Source: Burkholderia sp. E7m39 (GTDB lineage: Bacteria > Pseudomonadota > Gammaproteobacteria > Burkholderiales > Burkholderiaceae). Taken from it: DNA of 64,000 nt. The position numbers and the translations under genes are program-made. This document shows, piece by piece, positions 43,074-51,872 of this stretch (position 1 is its first letter; every line of letters starts with the position of its first letter). Where the stretch lies: the NCBI GenBank assembly GCA_001319865.1, contig BBSL01000185.1:1-64000 (forward strand), in the 5' to 3' direction. The notes below the pieces were generated by a model, which searched no databases, was not told the DNA's origin, and saw only the letters and a list, made by a program, of their open reading frames with translations.

Positions 43074-43539
43074 GGTTACCTCTGTTTCGCCGCGCAAACG
43101 CGGCACGATGTCAGGAGGCTAATGGCAATGGGTCGTTGTCATTCGACCATATTGGCGCACAAACCTGGAGCCGCCTTTGTGACGGAATCGGGCCGACCGT
43201 ACCAGGCAATCCAAGGCGAGGCGACGATCAGTCAACGAGCCCATACTACGCGCAATGCGAATCCGCGTCGCGAATTTTTCTGCGCGAGAAACGATGTCGT
43301 GAGACGGCGCGTAAGCCTTGCTGATTCACGTGCGTCGTCGGGCGGATTGACCGCATCCGGAGCCGGTCGATGCGATTCGCCGATCAAGCCGCAGCACGAT
43401 GCTGCGTGGACAAACGCGCAGTCGTGTTCAGTGATGAGAGAGAATCGGGGCGTGCGCCGAACCGGTCGAATCGCGGGCGATAGGGACGTGAGGGGTCGAT
43501 GCGGAGGGTTGCTCAGCACGCCACGATGCGCCGCCCTGA
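43074..43539. other. gap of 466 bases without a recognisable gene
   Basis: Only short overlapping frames with poor composition are present on either strand. The sequence is less GC-rich and less codon-periodic than its surroundings. I see no repeat, RNA or clear promoter. It separates the DUF2970 gene from the small hypothetical genes. Confidence 0.5.
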
Positions 43540-43743
43540 TCAAAGGCCCTGCATCGTGCTCGTCGAATGCGCGATCAGATGTACGACGCCAAAAATGCAT
43601 CCTCCAATACACAGTGCAAGAAAAACAGCCACGAAGGGGAGTGCGACGATGTTGATGTTCGCGAAGTCGGCTTCGTGCGATGCGCGCTTACGCACGCCGA
43701 AAAATGCTGACAGGACGATACGGACGAGACGAAGGATTTCCAT
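43540..43743 (-). CDS. DUF2970 family small membrane protein
   Basis: 67 residues: an N-terminal amphipathic stretch 'LRLVRIVLSAFFGVRKRASH' followed by 'FANINIVALPFVAVFLALCI' and one membrane helix. The 'LSAFFGVRKR' motif is what I recognise as DUF2970, a small family of single-span proteins of unknown function in betaproteobacteria. The ATG at 43743 has GGAG upstream. It lies downstream of the UPF0182 gene on the same strand, 142 bases away, with an inverted repeat between them. Confidence 0.75.
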   Translation of the reverse strand: MEILRLVRIVLSAFFGVRKRASHEADFANINIVALPFVAVFLALCIGGCIFGVVHLIAHSTSTMQGL

Positions 43744-43848
43744 GATGCTGCTCCGGTGGTTGATGGACCCATCATCGGCGCATCCACGAATCGGAAACAG
43801 CAGCAGATTCGCGCAAAAACAGGTAAGCAGGGGTGTCAATTCGTCGCA

Positions 43849-43872
43849 CCGGGAAGATCTGGAATCTCCCGG
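43849..43872 (-). repeat. inverted repeat after the UPF0182 gene
   Basis: CCGGGAAGAT and ATCTCCCGG face each other around a short loop (one bulged base). The hairpin begins about 14 bases past the UPF0182 stop on the minus strand. No T run follows, so a rho-independent terminator is not claimed, though the position would suit transcript-end processing. Confidence 0.45.
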
Positions 43873-43885
43873 GTCGCTCCTGTAT

Positions 43886-46621
43886 TCACTTGCGATTTTG
43901 CGTCCCGCTGCCGCCCATCGATTCAAGCAGCGGCCGCAGCGCATCGAATTCCGAGCCGAAAGCGCTCCAGTCGCCTGCTTTTAGCCGTTCGAGCGCACGG
44001 TTATAGTGCGCGAGCGCCTCGCGGGTACGCTCGTCCGCTGTGGCTGGCGAACTCGGTGAGGCGGGCAAGGTGTCATCGAAAAGCGCTGCGAGGGCTTGCG
44101 GTAACGTATCCTGCATCACGACGCGATCGCCATACGCGGCGATAACCCGCTTCAACTCCGGCAACTGGCCAGACGCTGCGCGCAGGTAGAGCGGGGAAAC
44201 GTAGAGAATCGAATTCTCGATCGGGAGAACCACGAGATGGCCGCGGATTACACGCGAGCCCATCTGATTCCACAGCGAAATCTGCTGAGAGATTTCGGTG
44301 TTTTGCTGTATGCGTGCCTCGATCTGGAACGGCCCATAGACGAGCTTGTCCTTCGGAAACGTGTACACGACGAGCTTGCCATAGTCGGGCGGATCGCAAC
44401 GCGCCGCGAGCCAGGCAATCATGTTTTCGCGCTGGCTGGGCACCATCGGCAGGAGTAGCACGAATTCGGCGCGCTTCTCGCCGGGCAATCGCATGATCAT
44501 GTAGTACGGCGCCATTTGCGCGCCCGGCGCGTTTGCGGCATCGATGCCGGCTAGTTCACGTGGGAACTGCCAGAGGTCCTCGCGGTTGTAGAAGACTTCC
44601 GGTGCATCCATATGGTAGGTGCGATAGAGCTGCGCCTGAATCAGAAAGAGATCTTCGGGATAGCGGATATGCTGCCGCAGATCTTGTTGCATTGAATCCA
44701 GAGGCTTGAAGAGGCCTGGGAAAATGCGCTGGTAAGTCCGCAGGATGGGTTCGCCAGGATCGGTGACAAAGAAATTGACGGTGCCGTTATACGCATCCAC
44801 GACTACTTTCACCGAATTGCGGATGTAGTTCGTGTCGCCGCCTGTAACCGGTTGCGAATAGGGAAACCAGCGGCTCGTGGTGTAGGCATCGAGTATCCAG
44901 AACAGACCGCCGCCGCTTGCAACCAGATAGGGGTCCCTGTCGAGGACGAGGAACGGCGCGATCGAGCGCACCCTGTCCTCGATATTGCGGTGGAGCAGAA
45001 TCCGGCTCGCTGCCGTGATGTAGCCGGTGAACAGAATGTCGGGTGCACCGAACTGCAAGGCGAAGAGGATGCGTCGTGCTGCACTGCCAATGCCGATACC
45101 ATCGTGCCCGTCATAAGCCTTATAGACGTTTTCTTTCCCTTGCGGAAAGTCGAATTCCGGCATGCTTCCTTTCACGATCACGTAGCCTTGCGCCCCTTGA
45201 CCAAAATAGAGGCGCGGTTCACGAATGACCGGCCCGCCATTCGAAACAGGCGGAATGTCCTGCAGATAGAACGACGGCAATCCCTCAACTGATTTCTCGG
45301 TGACGGGCGACATGACGGCACCATTGCCGTGCGTGAACAGAAGGTGCAGATTCACCCACGTCTGCGCGTTAGCCGGAAGCATCGACGTGTCGAGTTCGCG
45401 CGCGGAAAGCATCACTTGCCGATAGCCGGCGTTTAACCGGTAGCGGTCGATGTCTACCGAAAGAAACCGGTAATACGTCCTGATCTCCTGCAACTGCGCG
45501 TAGGTGTCCATTAGCGGCTGCACATCCCACAGGCGGATGTTGTCGATGGTTGCGCGATTGCTTTGCAACTCCGCCAGATTCAGCCCTTGCCCGACAGCGA
45601 ATGGTCGGATCGCGATCTGCGAGAGGCCGTAGGCCTGTCGGGTCAGCGCGATGTTGTGCCTGATATACGGTGTCTCCAGCCTTAACTCGCTTGGCTTGAC
45701 ATAGAACCGCTGGTAGAGCGCCGGATAAATGACGGCGAATACCACTGCGCCGCCGAATAGCAGCAGCACAGCCGCAGCGGGAATCCGATAGCCGCGCCAG
45801 CGCACGTTAGCCCATGACGCAAGGGCTGCGGCGACGGCGAGACCGATGAGCAGCCACAGTACCCGCAACACGACATGGATGTCGGTATAGCCCGCACCGA
45901 CCACGACGCCGTTGTCGCCGTATAGCAGAAGAAAGCGATCGAGCCAGTAAGATCCCGCCTTCGTCAACAAGATGAAGCCGAGCAGAACTGAACCGTGAGT
46001 GGCAGCGGCTCGCGAGAGTTCGCGCGGCGGCTTCTCGATCTGTATGTCGCCACGCACGCCGTAGATCACTGCTGCAATGATCGCGCTGCAAATGAGGACG
46101 CGCAGCAGCCAGTTCTTGAATGCCACATAGACGGGCAGTGAGAAAAGATAAAAGCCGATGTCGCGGCCGAAGATGGGATCGTGTTCTCCAAACGGAACCT
46201 GATGAATGAAGCGAAGCATCATGTCCCAGTTCGAATCTTCGCTGGCCGCGATCAATAGCCCCAGCACGACGGCAACGCCAGCGATTGTCCAGCGCCACAG
46301 AACATGCGGCGCGACTTCGCGGCCTATGTCGACCACGACTTCGAACTTGGCCGCAGAGGGAACAACGTGCCTGGCATAACGATGCGCAAGCAGGCCGGAC
46401 GCCGCGATGACGAGCGCTGAGATCGCGAACACGGCAGTGAACAGGAGCAACCTGGCGTCGAGTATCGTCCAGAAAACGCCCGTATAGCCGATCGAAGAAA
46501 ACCAGAGCCAGTCGACGAGCACACGCGTCATGCGTTCGATAACAATCAGCCCGACGATGACAGCAACAATCGCGATCGCGGCGCGTCTCCTACGCACACG
46601 GGATAACGCTTGCGATGGCAT
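43886..46621 (-). CDS. UPF0182 family membrane protein
   Basis: 911 residues. The N-terminal ~320 residues hold about seven membrane helices ('VDWLWFSSIGYTGVFWTILD' lies between helices 1 and 2); the remainder is a large extracytoplasmic domain with 'YVVKGSMPEFDFPQGKENVY'-like segments such as 'MPEFDFPQGKENVYKAYDGH' and 'VKVVVDAYNGTVNFFVTDPG'. This is the full length of the UPF0182 family, whose function is unknown. GGGAGG precedes the ATG at 46621. It is divergent from the pyruvate dehydrogenase genes. The C-terminal region has a helical tail with Lys/Arg residues. Confidence 0.88.
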   Translation of the reverse strand: MPSQALSRVRRRRAAIAIVAVIVGLIVIERMTRVLVDWLWFSSIGYTGVFWTILDARLLLFTAVFAISALVIAASGLLAHRYARHVVPSAAKFEVVVDIGREVAPHVLWRWTIAGVAVVLGLLIAASEDSNWDMMLRFIHQVPFGEHDPIFGRDIGFYLFSLPVYVAFKNWLLRVLICSAIIAAVIYGVRGDIQIEKPPRELSRAAATHGSVLLGFILLTKAGSYWLDRFLLLYGDNGVVVGAGYTDIHVVLRVLWLLIGLAVAAALASWANVRWRGYRIPAAAVLLLFGGAVVFAVIYPALYQRFYVKPSELRLETPYIRHNIALTRQAYGLSQIAIRPFAVGQGLNLAELQSNRATIDNIRLWDVQPLMDTYAQLQEIRTYYRFLSVDIDRYRLNAGYRQVMLSARELDTSMLPANAQTWVNLHLLFTHGNGAVMSPVTEKSVEGLPSFYLQDIPPVSNGGPVIREPRLYFGQGAQGYVIVKGSMPEFDFPQGKENVYKAYDGHDGIGIGSAARRILFALQFGAPDILFTGYITAASRILLHRNIEDRVRSIAPFLVLDRDPYLVASGGGLFWILDAYTTSRWFPYSQPVTGGDTNYIRNSVKVVVDAYNGTVNFFVTDPGEPILRTYQRIFPGLFKPLDSMQQDLRQHIRYPEDLFLIQAQLYRTYHMDAPEVFYNREDLWQFPRELAGIDAANAPGAQMAPYYMIMRLPGEKRAEFVLLLPMVPSQRENMIAWLAARCDPPDYGKLVVYTFPKDKLVYGPFQIEARIQQNTEISQQISLWNQMGSRVIRGHLVVLPIENSILYVSPLYLRAASGQLPELKRVIAAYGDRVVMQDTLPQALAALFDDTLPASPSSPATADERTREALAHYNRALERLKAGDWSAFGSEFDALRPLLESMGGSGTQNRK

Positions 46622-46931
46622 CGTTCCTCCCTTTCCGGTGCTGTAGCAAAACGGCACGGCTACGTCATGTCTGCATTGATTGTAGACCTGCGATCGGAGT
46701 GGCGTTCAACGCCGTGCGAATGCGTCTGAAGCGGTGCGCGCGCTTCTGCTCATCCCGCCGTTGCGTTGCAACAAGTGGGCGTGTTCGGGGCATGTACTCG
46801 AAACTTTCCTGTCGACACTTTCATCGTCCAGAATAAGGTTTACACGCACTGCGAGATCGAGCACGCATGCGACGCTCAAGCGTGTGAACTCCCACACTTG
46901 TTCGATATCTGAATGAACAGGGAGGGCGGCC
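46622..46931. promoter_or_regulatory. divergent region between UPF0182 and pyruvate dehydrogenase genes
   Basis: 310 bases with no convincing gene. It should hold the promoters of both units. The one structured element is CAAGCGTGTG-aactcc-CACACTTG (46877-46900), an imperfect inverted repeat 32 bases before the E1alpha start. I looked for FNR/ANR boxes (TTGATnnnnATCAA) because of the redox character of the block and found none. Confidence 0.4.
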
Positions 46932-48020
46932 ATGACTACCGCTGCCAGTTTTCATATCGGCTATACCCAATACCTCGGCCCCGACGGCGAGCCGGTTCAG
47001 GCGTTGCCTGCTTTTGCACGCGATCCGATGGCGTTGATTCCCCTCTATCGTGCAATGGTGCTGACACGGGTGTTCGATACGAAGGCCGTCGCGCTGCAGC
47101 GTACGGGCAAGCTGGGCACCTTCGCGTCTTCCGTCGGCCAGGAGGCGGTGGGTGTCGGCGTCGCCAGCGCAATGCAACCCGACGACGTGCTGTTTCCTTC
47201 GTACCGCGATCACGCCGCGCAATTGCTGCGCGGCGTCACCATGACGGAAAGTCTGCTGTATTGGGGCGGCGACGAGCGAGGCAGCGATTTCAGTGTGGCG
47301 CGCCACGATTTTCCGAACTGCGTGCCGATAGGCACACAGGTGTGCCATGCCGCAGGCGCGGCCTACGCGTTTGTGCTGCGTCACGAACCGCGCGTGGCGG
47401 TCGCGATGGTCGGAGACGGCGGCACGTCCAAGGGCGATTTTTACGAGGCGATGAACATGGCGGGCGTCTGGCAGGCGCCGCTTGTCGTCGTGGTCAATAA
47501 CAACCAGTGGGCGATTTCGGTGCCGCGCAGCCAGCAGAGCGCCGCGCAAACGCTCGCGCAAAAGGCTTTGGCTGCGGGAATCGACGGGCTCCAGGTCGAC
47601 GGCAACGACGTGATTGCCGTGCATCAAGTGGTGCACGCGGCGCTCGCGAAGGCTCGTCGCGGCGATGGCCCCACGCTGATCGAAGCGCTCAGCTACCGCC
47701 TTGGCGACCATACGACAGCCGATGACGCCACGCGCTACCGCGACGCCGAGGTGCTCAGCAAGCAATGGGACTACGAGCCGCTGCTTCGTTTGCGCACTTA
47801 CCTGATGCGGATGAATGTCTGGGACAAGGCGCAGGAAGAGGAACTCGGCAAGACCTGCCGTGCGCAGGTCGAAGAGGCCGTCAAGGCGTATCTCGCGATA
47901 CCTGCGCCGCAGACTTCGGCGATGTTCGATCACCTGTATGCGGCATTGCCACAAGCGATGCGCGAGCAGTTCGAGATGGCGTTGCGCTTCGCACCGGCTG
48001 CGGGGAAAGATCATGGCTGA
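46932..48020 (+). CDS. pdhA: pyruvate (2-oxo acid) dehydrogenase E1 component, alpha subunit
   Basis: 362 residues, the length of the Bacillus-type E1alpha. The TPP-binding motif is 'VGDGGTSKGDFYEAMNMAG' ending 'VNNNQWAISVPR', with 'FPSYRDHAAQLLRG' and the phosphorylation-loop region 'SYRLGDHTTADDATRYRD'. It decarboxylates pyruvate or a related 2-oxo acid on TPP. It is followed by E1beta with an eight-base overlap and by E2. A branched-chain or acetoin substrate cannot be ruled out. GGGAGGG stands before the ATG. Confidence 0.9.
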   Translation: MTTAASFHIGYTQYLGPDGEPVQALPAFARDPMALIPLYRAMVLTRVFDTKAVALQRTGKLGTFASSVGQEAVGVGVASAMQPDDVLFPSYRDHAAQLLRGVTMTESLLYWGGDERGSDFSVARHDFPNCVPIGTQVCHAAGAAYAFVLRHEPRVAVAMVGDGGTSKGDFYEAMNMAGVWQAPLVVVVNNNQWAISVPRSQQSAAQTLAQKALAAGIDGLQVDGNDVIAVHQVVHAALAKARRGDGPTLIEALSYRLGDHTTADDATRYRDAEVLSKQWDYEPLLRLRTYLMRMNVWDKAQEEELGKTCRAQVEEAVKAYLAIPAPQTSAMFDHLYAALPQAMREQFEMALRFAPAAGKDHG

Positions 48021-48993
48021 CGTGAACATGGTCGAGGCGATCAATCTGGCGCTTTCCTACGAACTGTCGCACGACCCGGCCGTTGTGATGCTCGGCGAGG
48101 ATATCGGCGTGAATGGCGGCGTGTTTCGCGCCACTCTCGGCCTGCAGGCCCGATTCGGAGCGCAACGGGTGATCGACACACCTTTGGCCGAAACGGCGAT
48201 CGCGGGCGCTGCGATCGGCATGGCTGCGATGGGCTTGAAGCCCGTCGCGGAGATTCAGTTTTCGGGCTTCGTCTATCCGACCATCGACCACGTGCTCAAT
48301 CATGCGTCGCGCCTGCGGCATCGCACGCGCGGCCGGCTGACATGCCCGCTTGTGATCCGCACGCCGTGCGGCGCGGGCATTCACGCGCCGGAGCATCACT
48401 CCGAAAGCCCCGAGGCATTGTTCGCCCACATACCCGGACTGCGCGTCGTCACGCCGTCATCGCCTGCGCGCGCATACGGCCTGCTGCTTGCGGCGATCCG
48501 TGACCCCGACCCGGTCATTTTCTTCGAGCCGACGCGACTGTACCGGCTGTTCAGGCAGCCGGTGGAAGATAACGGCGAAGCGCTGCCGCTCGACAGCTGC
48601 TTTACGTGGCGTAGCGGCTCCGACGTGACGCTGGTGAGTTGGGGCGGCGCGTTGCAGGAGGTGCAGGCCGCAGCCAGTCTGCTCGAGCAGGAGGGCGTGA
48701 TGGCCGAAGTGATCGACGTAGCGACGCTCAAGCCGCTCGACATGAACACCATCCTCGCGTCGGTGGCGAAGACCGGGCGTTGTGTGATCGTTCATGAAGG
48801 GTCGCGCACGGGCGGTGTTGGCGCGGAGATCGCGGCCAACATCGCCGAGCGCGGCGTGTACTCGCTGCTCGCGCCGGTGCAGCGCGTCACGGGCTATGAC
48901 GTGGTGGTGCCGCTATACAGGCTCGAGAATCAATATATGCCGGACACGCAGCGCATCGTTGCCGCGGTCAGGCAGGCGCTGGAGGCATCGTGA
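48013..48993 (+). CDS. pdhB: pyruvate (2-oxo acid) dehydrogenase E1 component, beta subunit
   Basis: 326 residues with the family pattern: 'VVMLGEDIGVNGGVFRATLG', 'VIDTPLAETAIAGAAIGMAA', 'EIQFSGFVYPTIDHVLNHAS' and the late 'GRCVIVHEGSRTGGVGAEIA'. It forms the alpha2beta2 E1 with the preceding gene and contributes to the TPP site. Its ATG lies inside the end of E1alpha, after GGGGAAAG. E2 follows after 4 bases. Confidence 0.91.
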   Translation: MADVNMVEAINLALSYELSHDPAVVMLGEDIGVNGGVFRATLGLQARFGAQRVIDTPLAETAIAGAAIGMAAMGLKPVAEIQFSGFVYPTIDHVLNHASRLRHRTRGRLTCPLVIRTPCGAGIHAPEHHSESPEALFAHIPGLRVVTPSSPARAYGLLLAAIRDPDPVIFFEPTRLYRLFRQPVEDNGEALPLDSCFTWRSGSDVTLVSWGGALQEVQAAASLLEQEGVMAEVIDVATLKPLDMNTILASVAKTGRCVIVHEGSRTGGVGAEIAANIAERGVYSLLAPVQRVTGYDVVVPLYRLENQYMPDTQRIVAAVRQALEAS

Positions 48994-48997
48994 GGCC

Positions 48998-50113
48998 ATG
49001 AAGACCTTCAAACTGCCCGATCTTGGCGAAGGCTTGCAGGAAGCGGAAATCGTCGAATGGCATGTCGCGAGCGGCGATGACGTTCGTGCGGATCAACCGC
49101 TGTTGTCAGTCGAAACGGCGAAAGCGATTGTCGATATTCCGTCGCCTCAATCCGGGCGCATCGCGAAGCTGTTCGGCAAAGCGGGCGACATCGTCCATCT
49201 GGGCGCGCCACTCGTCGCGTTCGAAGGATCGGGCGACGACGCGGATGCCGGCACTGTGGTTGGTCAAGTCACGGTCGGCCAGCATGTCGTCCAGCAGGCG
49301 CCAGCGGAGCCGGGCGGGTCAGCGGGCGCCGGTGCGGGCGTGATCAAGGCGATCCCGGCGGCCCGGGCGCTCGCGCGCAAGCTGGACGTCGATCTCGCGA
49401 TGGTGACGGCAACGGGGCACGACGGTGTCATCACGGCGGCAGATGTGCAGCGCGACGCGAAGATACTCGCCGAACTCGGGCCGCCCGAAGTGCTGCGCGG
49501 CGTGCGGCGCGCGATGGCGCAGAACATGGCGCGCGCGCAGAGCGAAGTGGCGGCGGCGACGGTCATGGACGATGCCGATATTCACGCGTGGCCGCCGCAT
49601 AGCGACGTCACGATCCGGCTGATCCGCGCGGTGGTGGCAGGGTGCCGTGCCGAACCGGGGCTCAACGCATGGTTCGACGGGCATGCGGGGCGACGCCACG
49701 TACACGCGAAGATCGATCTTGGCATCGCCGTCGATCTGCCCGATGGCCTCTTCGTGCCCGTGTTGCGCGACGTCGCGCACCGCGACGCCGCCGATCTGCG
49801 CGCCGGGCTCGACCGGATGCGCGCGGACATACGGGCGCGCAAGATTCCGCCCGAAGAACTGCGTGGCAATACGATCACGCTGTCGAACTTCGGCATGATC
49901 GCCGGCAAGTATGCGGCGCCTGTCGTGGTGCCGCCCACAGTCGCCATTCTCGGGGCGGGGCGCATTCACGCGCAGGTGGTGGCGGCAGACGACGTCCCCG
50001 CCGTGCATCGGATCTTGCCGCTGAGCCTGACATTCGACCATCGGGTGGTAACAGGCGGCGAAGCCGCGAGGTTTTTCGCCGCGGCGATTGCCGATCTGCA
50101 GTTGGCGCAGTAG
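48998..50113 (+). CDS. pdhC: dihydrolipoamide acyltransferase, E2 component of a 2-oxo acid dehydrogenase
   Basis: 371 residues, a short E2. One N-terminal lipoyl domain has the modified Lys in 'SVETAKAIVDIPSP' (about residue 43). A linker and peripheral subunit-binding domain follow ('IPAARALARKLDVDLAMVTA', 'HDGVITAADV'). The catalytic core ends with 'LTFDHRVVTGGEAARFF', which holds the DHRxxxG active-site motif. It links E1 to an E3 that is not encoded in the window, so the complex must use a dihydrolipoamide dehydrogenase from elsewhere. The core is shorter than in housekeeping E2 enzymes. Confidence 0.9.
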   Translation: MKTFKLPDLGEGLQEAEIVEWHVASGDDVRADQPLLSVETAKAIVDIPSPQSGRIAKLFGKAGDIVHLGAPLVAFEGSGDDADAGTVVGQVTVGQHVVQQAPAEPGGSAGAGAGVIKAIPAARALARKLDVDLAMVTATGHDGVITAADVQRDAKILAELGPPEVLRGVRRAMAQNMARAQSEVAAATVMDDADIHAWPPHSDVTIRLIRAVVAGCRAEPGLNAWFDGHAGRRHVHAKIDLGIAVDLPDGLFVPVLRDVAHRDAADLRAGLDRMRADIRARKIPPEELRGNTITLSNFGMIAGKYAAPVVVPPTVAILGAGRIHAQVVAADDVPAVHRILPLSLTFDHRVVTGGEAARFFAAAIADLQLAQ

Positions 50114-50318
50114 CGCGTTCGCGCAGAAGACAGGGCCGGAAACGCAGCATCCGCAGCGGCCCCGATTCCTATGACGAAAGACGAATCGCGCGAATTGACT
50201 AGACTGAATTGACGCGTTCGAACCGGACAACGAATGGAGCGATGCCTTCAAAGCGAGGCACGAAGCCACGAAGTCCCGTCGCCGGAATGCACTCCCGATA
50301 TGCCGTTGGGAACGAACC

Positions 50319-51761
50319 ATGATCGAACTCGAAAAGCTGGGCAGGATTCGGGTATTCGCGGACCTTCCGCGAGATCGGCTGGAGTGGCTGAGCGGCCGCG
50401 TTAGCGAGTATTCGATCGAAGCAGGCGACGTGCTGCTCCACGAGGGCGACATGGCCACGAGCCTGACGATCCTGTTCGACGGCGAACTCACCGGGACGCG
50501 GCGTGACGACGGACAGCAATATGTCGAACGATTCTCAGCGCCCGAGGCCTTCGGCACGCCTTGCATGCTCGCATCGATCCCCTATCCGATGACGCTGACG
50601 GCCACCACCGACTGCAGGCTGGCGAGTTTGCCGGAGGCGGCCTTCAGGGAATTGTCCGTTTCGTGCGGCCCTTTCAGCCAGGCTGTCGCCCGCGTGATGA
50701 CCGACTGGCTCACCGCGCTCGAAACGGAATCCCTCAATCGAAACAGGCTGGCCGCCCTGGGAAAGCTCGCGGCCGGTCTCGCGCATGAGATGAACAATCC
50801 CGCCGCAGCCTTGACGCGCGCGCTCGATTACATGCGCCGGGAACTCGTCGGGCTCGAAGCATCGGCGTTGGCGCTCGGCCTGCAAGCCGTGCCAGGCGAG
50901 GCACTCGACAAGCTCAGGGCTTTGGTGGCCAGCAAGGCATCGGGACGGGATTCGGAGGCGACCGATCCGATCCGGCAGAGCGAGCGGGAGGCGCAACTCG
51001 TCGACTGGCTGGCTGTGCATGGCGTTATGAAGCCGTGGCTGGTTGCGCCCGTATTCGCCGCTCGCGACATCGCGCCCGACGACCTCCGGCCCATCACCGA
51101 CGACCTGACGCCCGAGCAATTCAATGCAGCCATCGGTTGGATTGCCCGCCTCCTGGACCTTCGTTCCGTCATGGACGACGCAATGCACGGCGCCAACCGG
51201 ATCTCGGACATCGTCGCGGCGATGAAATCGTATTCGTTCATGGATCGGGGACCGCAGCAGGAAATCGACCTTCACGAAGGCATCGACGACACCCTGACGG
51301 TGATGACGCACGAGATGAAGCGAGGCATCACGGTCACGCGCGACTACGATCGCGGCCTGCCGCGCATTCAGGCGTTTGGCAGCGAGCTGAACCAGGTGTG
51401 GACACGGATCATCGAGAACGCGATCGAGGCCATGAACGGGCAGGGCAATATCGCCATTCGTACGCGATGCGACGGCGATTACGCCGTCATCGAGATCGCC
51501 GATAACGGGCCGGGCATTCCGCCCGATACGGTGACGCACCTGTTCGAGCCATTCTTCACGACAAAGCATGCTGACAGCGCGCAGGGGCAGAGCCTCGGAC
51601 TGGGTTTGCATCTCGCGTACCGTATCGTCGTGAACCGGCACGGCGGAACGATCGGGGTCCGCTCCGATGCCGCCGGCACGGTTTTTCGCGTCACGCTGCC
51701 GCTCGTTGGCGGCCGCAGCAAAGGCGATGGGAGCGAACGTCGGGATGCCCTTGTTTTGTAG
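50319..51761 (+). CDS. histidine kinase with N-terminal cyclic-nucleotide-binding domain (first of a pair)
   Basis: 480 residues. Residues 1-115 form a CRP-like cyclic-nucleotide-binding (cNMP) domain ('EYSIEAGDVLLHEGDMATSL'). A dimerisation/phospho-acceptor helix follows with His156 in 'GLAHEMNNPAAALTRA'. A ~130-residue spacer comes next, then a HATPase domain with 'NQVWTRIIENAIEAM', 'IEIADNGPGIPP' and 'SLGLGLHLAYRI'. No membrane segment is present, so it is a soluble sensor. It is closely related to the kinase at 53531, and the receiver-oxidoreductase fusion lies between them. The ligand of the N-terminal domain is unknown; it may not be a cyclic nucleotide. Confidence 0.87.
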   Translation: MIELEKLGRIRVFADLPRDRLEWLSGRVSEYSIEAGDVLLHEGDMATSLTILFDGELTGTRRDDGQQYVERFSAPEAFGTPCMLASIPYPMTLTATTDCRLASLPEAAFRELSVSCGPFSQAVARVMTDWLTALETESLNRNRLAALGKLAAGLAHEMNNPAAALTRALDYMRRELVGLEASALALGLQAVPGEALDKLRALVASKASGRDSEATDPIRQSEREAQLVDWLAVHGVMKPWLVAPVFAARDIAPDDLRPITDDLTPEQFNAAIGWIARLLDLRSVMDDAMHGANRISDIVAAMKSYSFMDRGPQQEIDLHEGIDDTLTVMTHEMKRGITVTRDYDRGLPRIQAFGSELNQVWTRIIENAIEAMNGQGNIAIRTRCDGDYAVIEIADNGPGIPPDTVTHLFEPFFTTKHADSAQGQSLGLGLHLAYRIVVNRHGGTIGVRSDAAGTVFRVTLPLVGGRSKGDGSERRDALVL

Positions 51762-51872
51762 TCTGGAAAGGCCATGGCCTGAACGCGGCAGCGTCTAGAA
51801 TGTCTTGAATGACCGTCGATGCCGTGCGTTGCCGGCATCGACGTACAACCCAGGCGTGGAGTCCGATTGGCC

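Noticed and set aside
43232-43612. 126-codon minus-strand frame in the gap before the small hypothetical genes
   Set aside because: It overlaps the end of the DUF2970 gene in another frame, has Arg/His/Ser-rich noise composition and no ribosome-binding site.
50128-50157. GGGCCG...CGGCCC hairpin after the E2 gene as a terminator
   Set aside because: The loop is about 18 bases and no T run follows; this is weak compared with the terminator at 8868.
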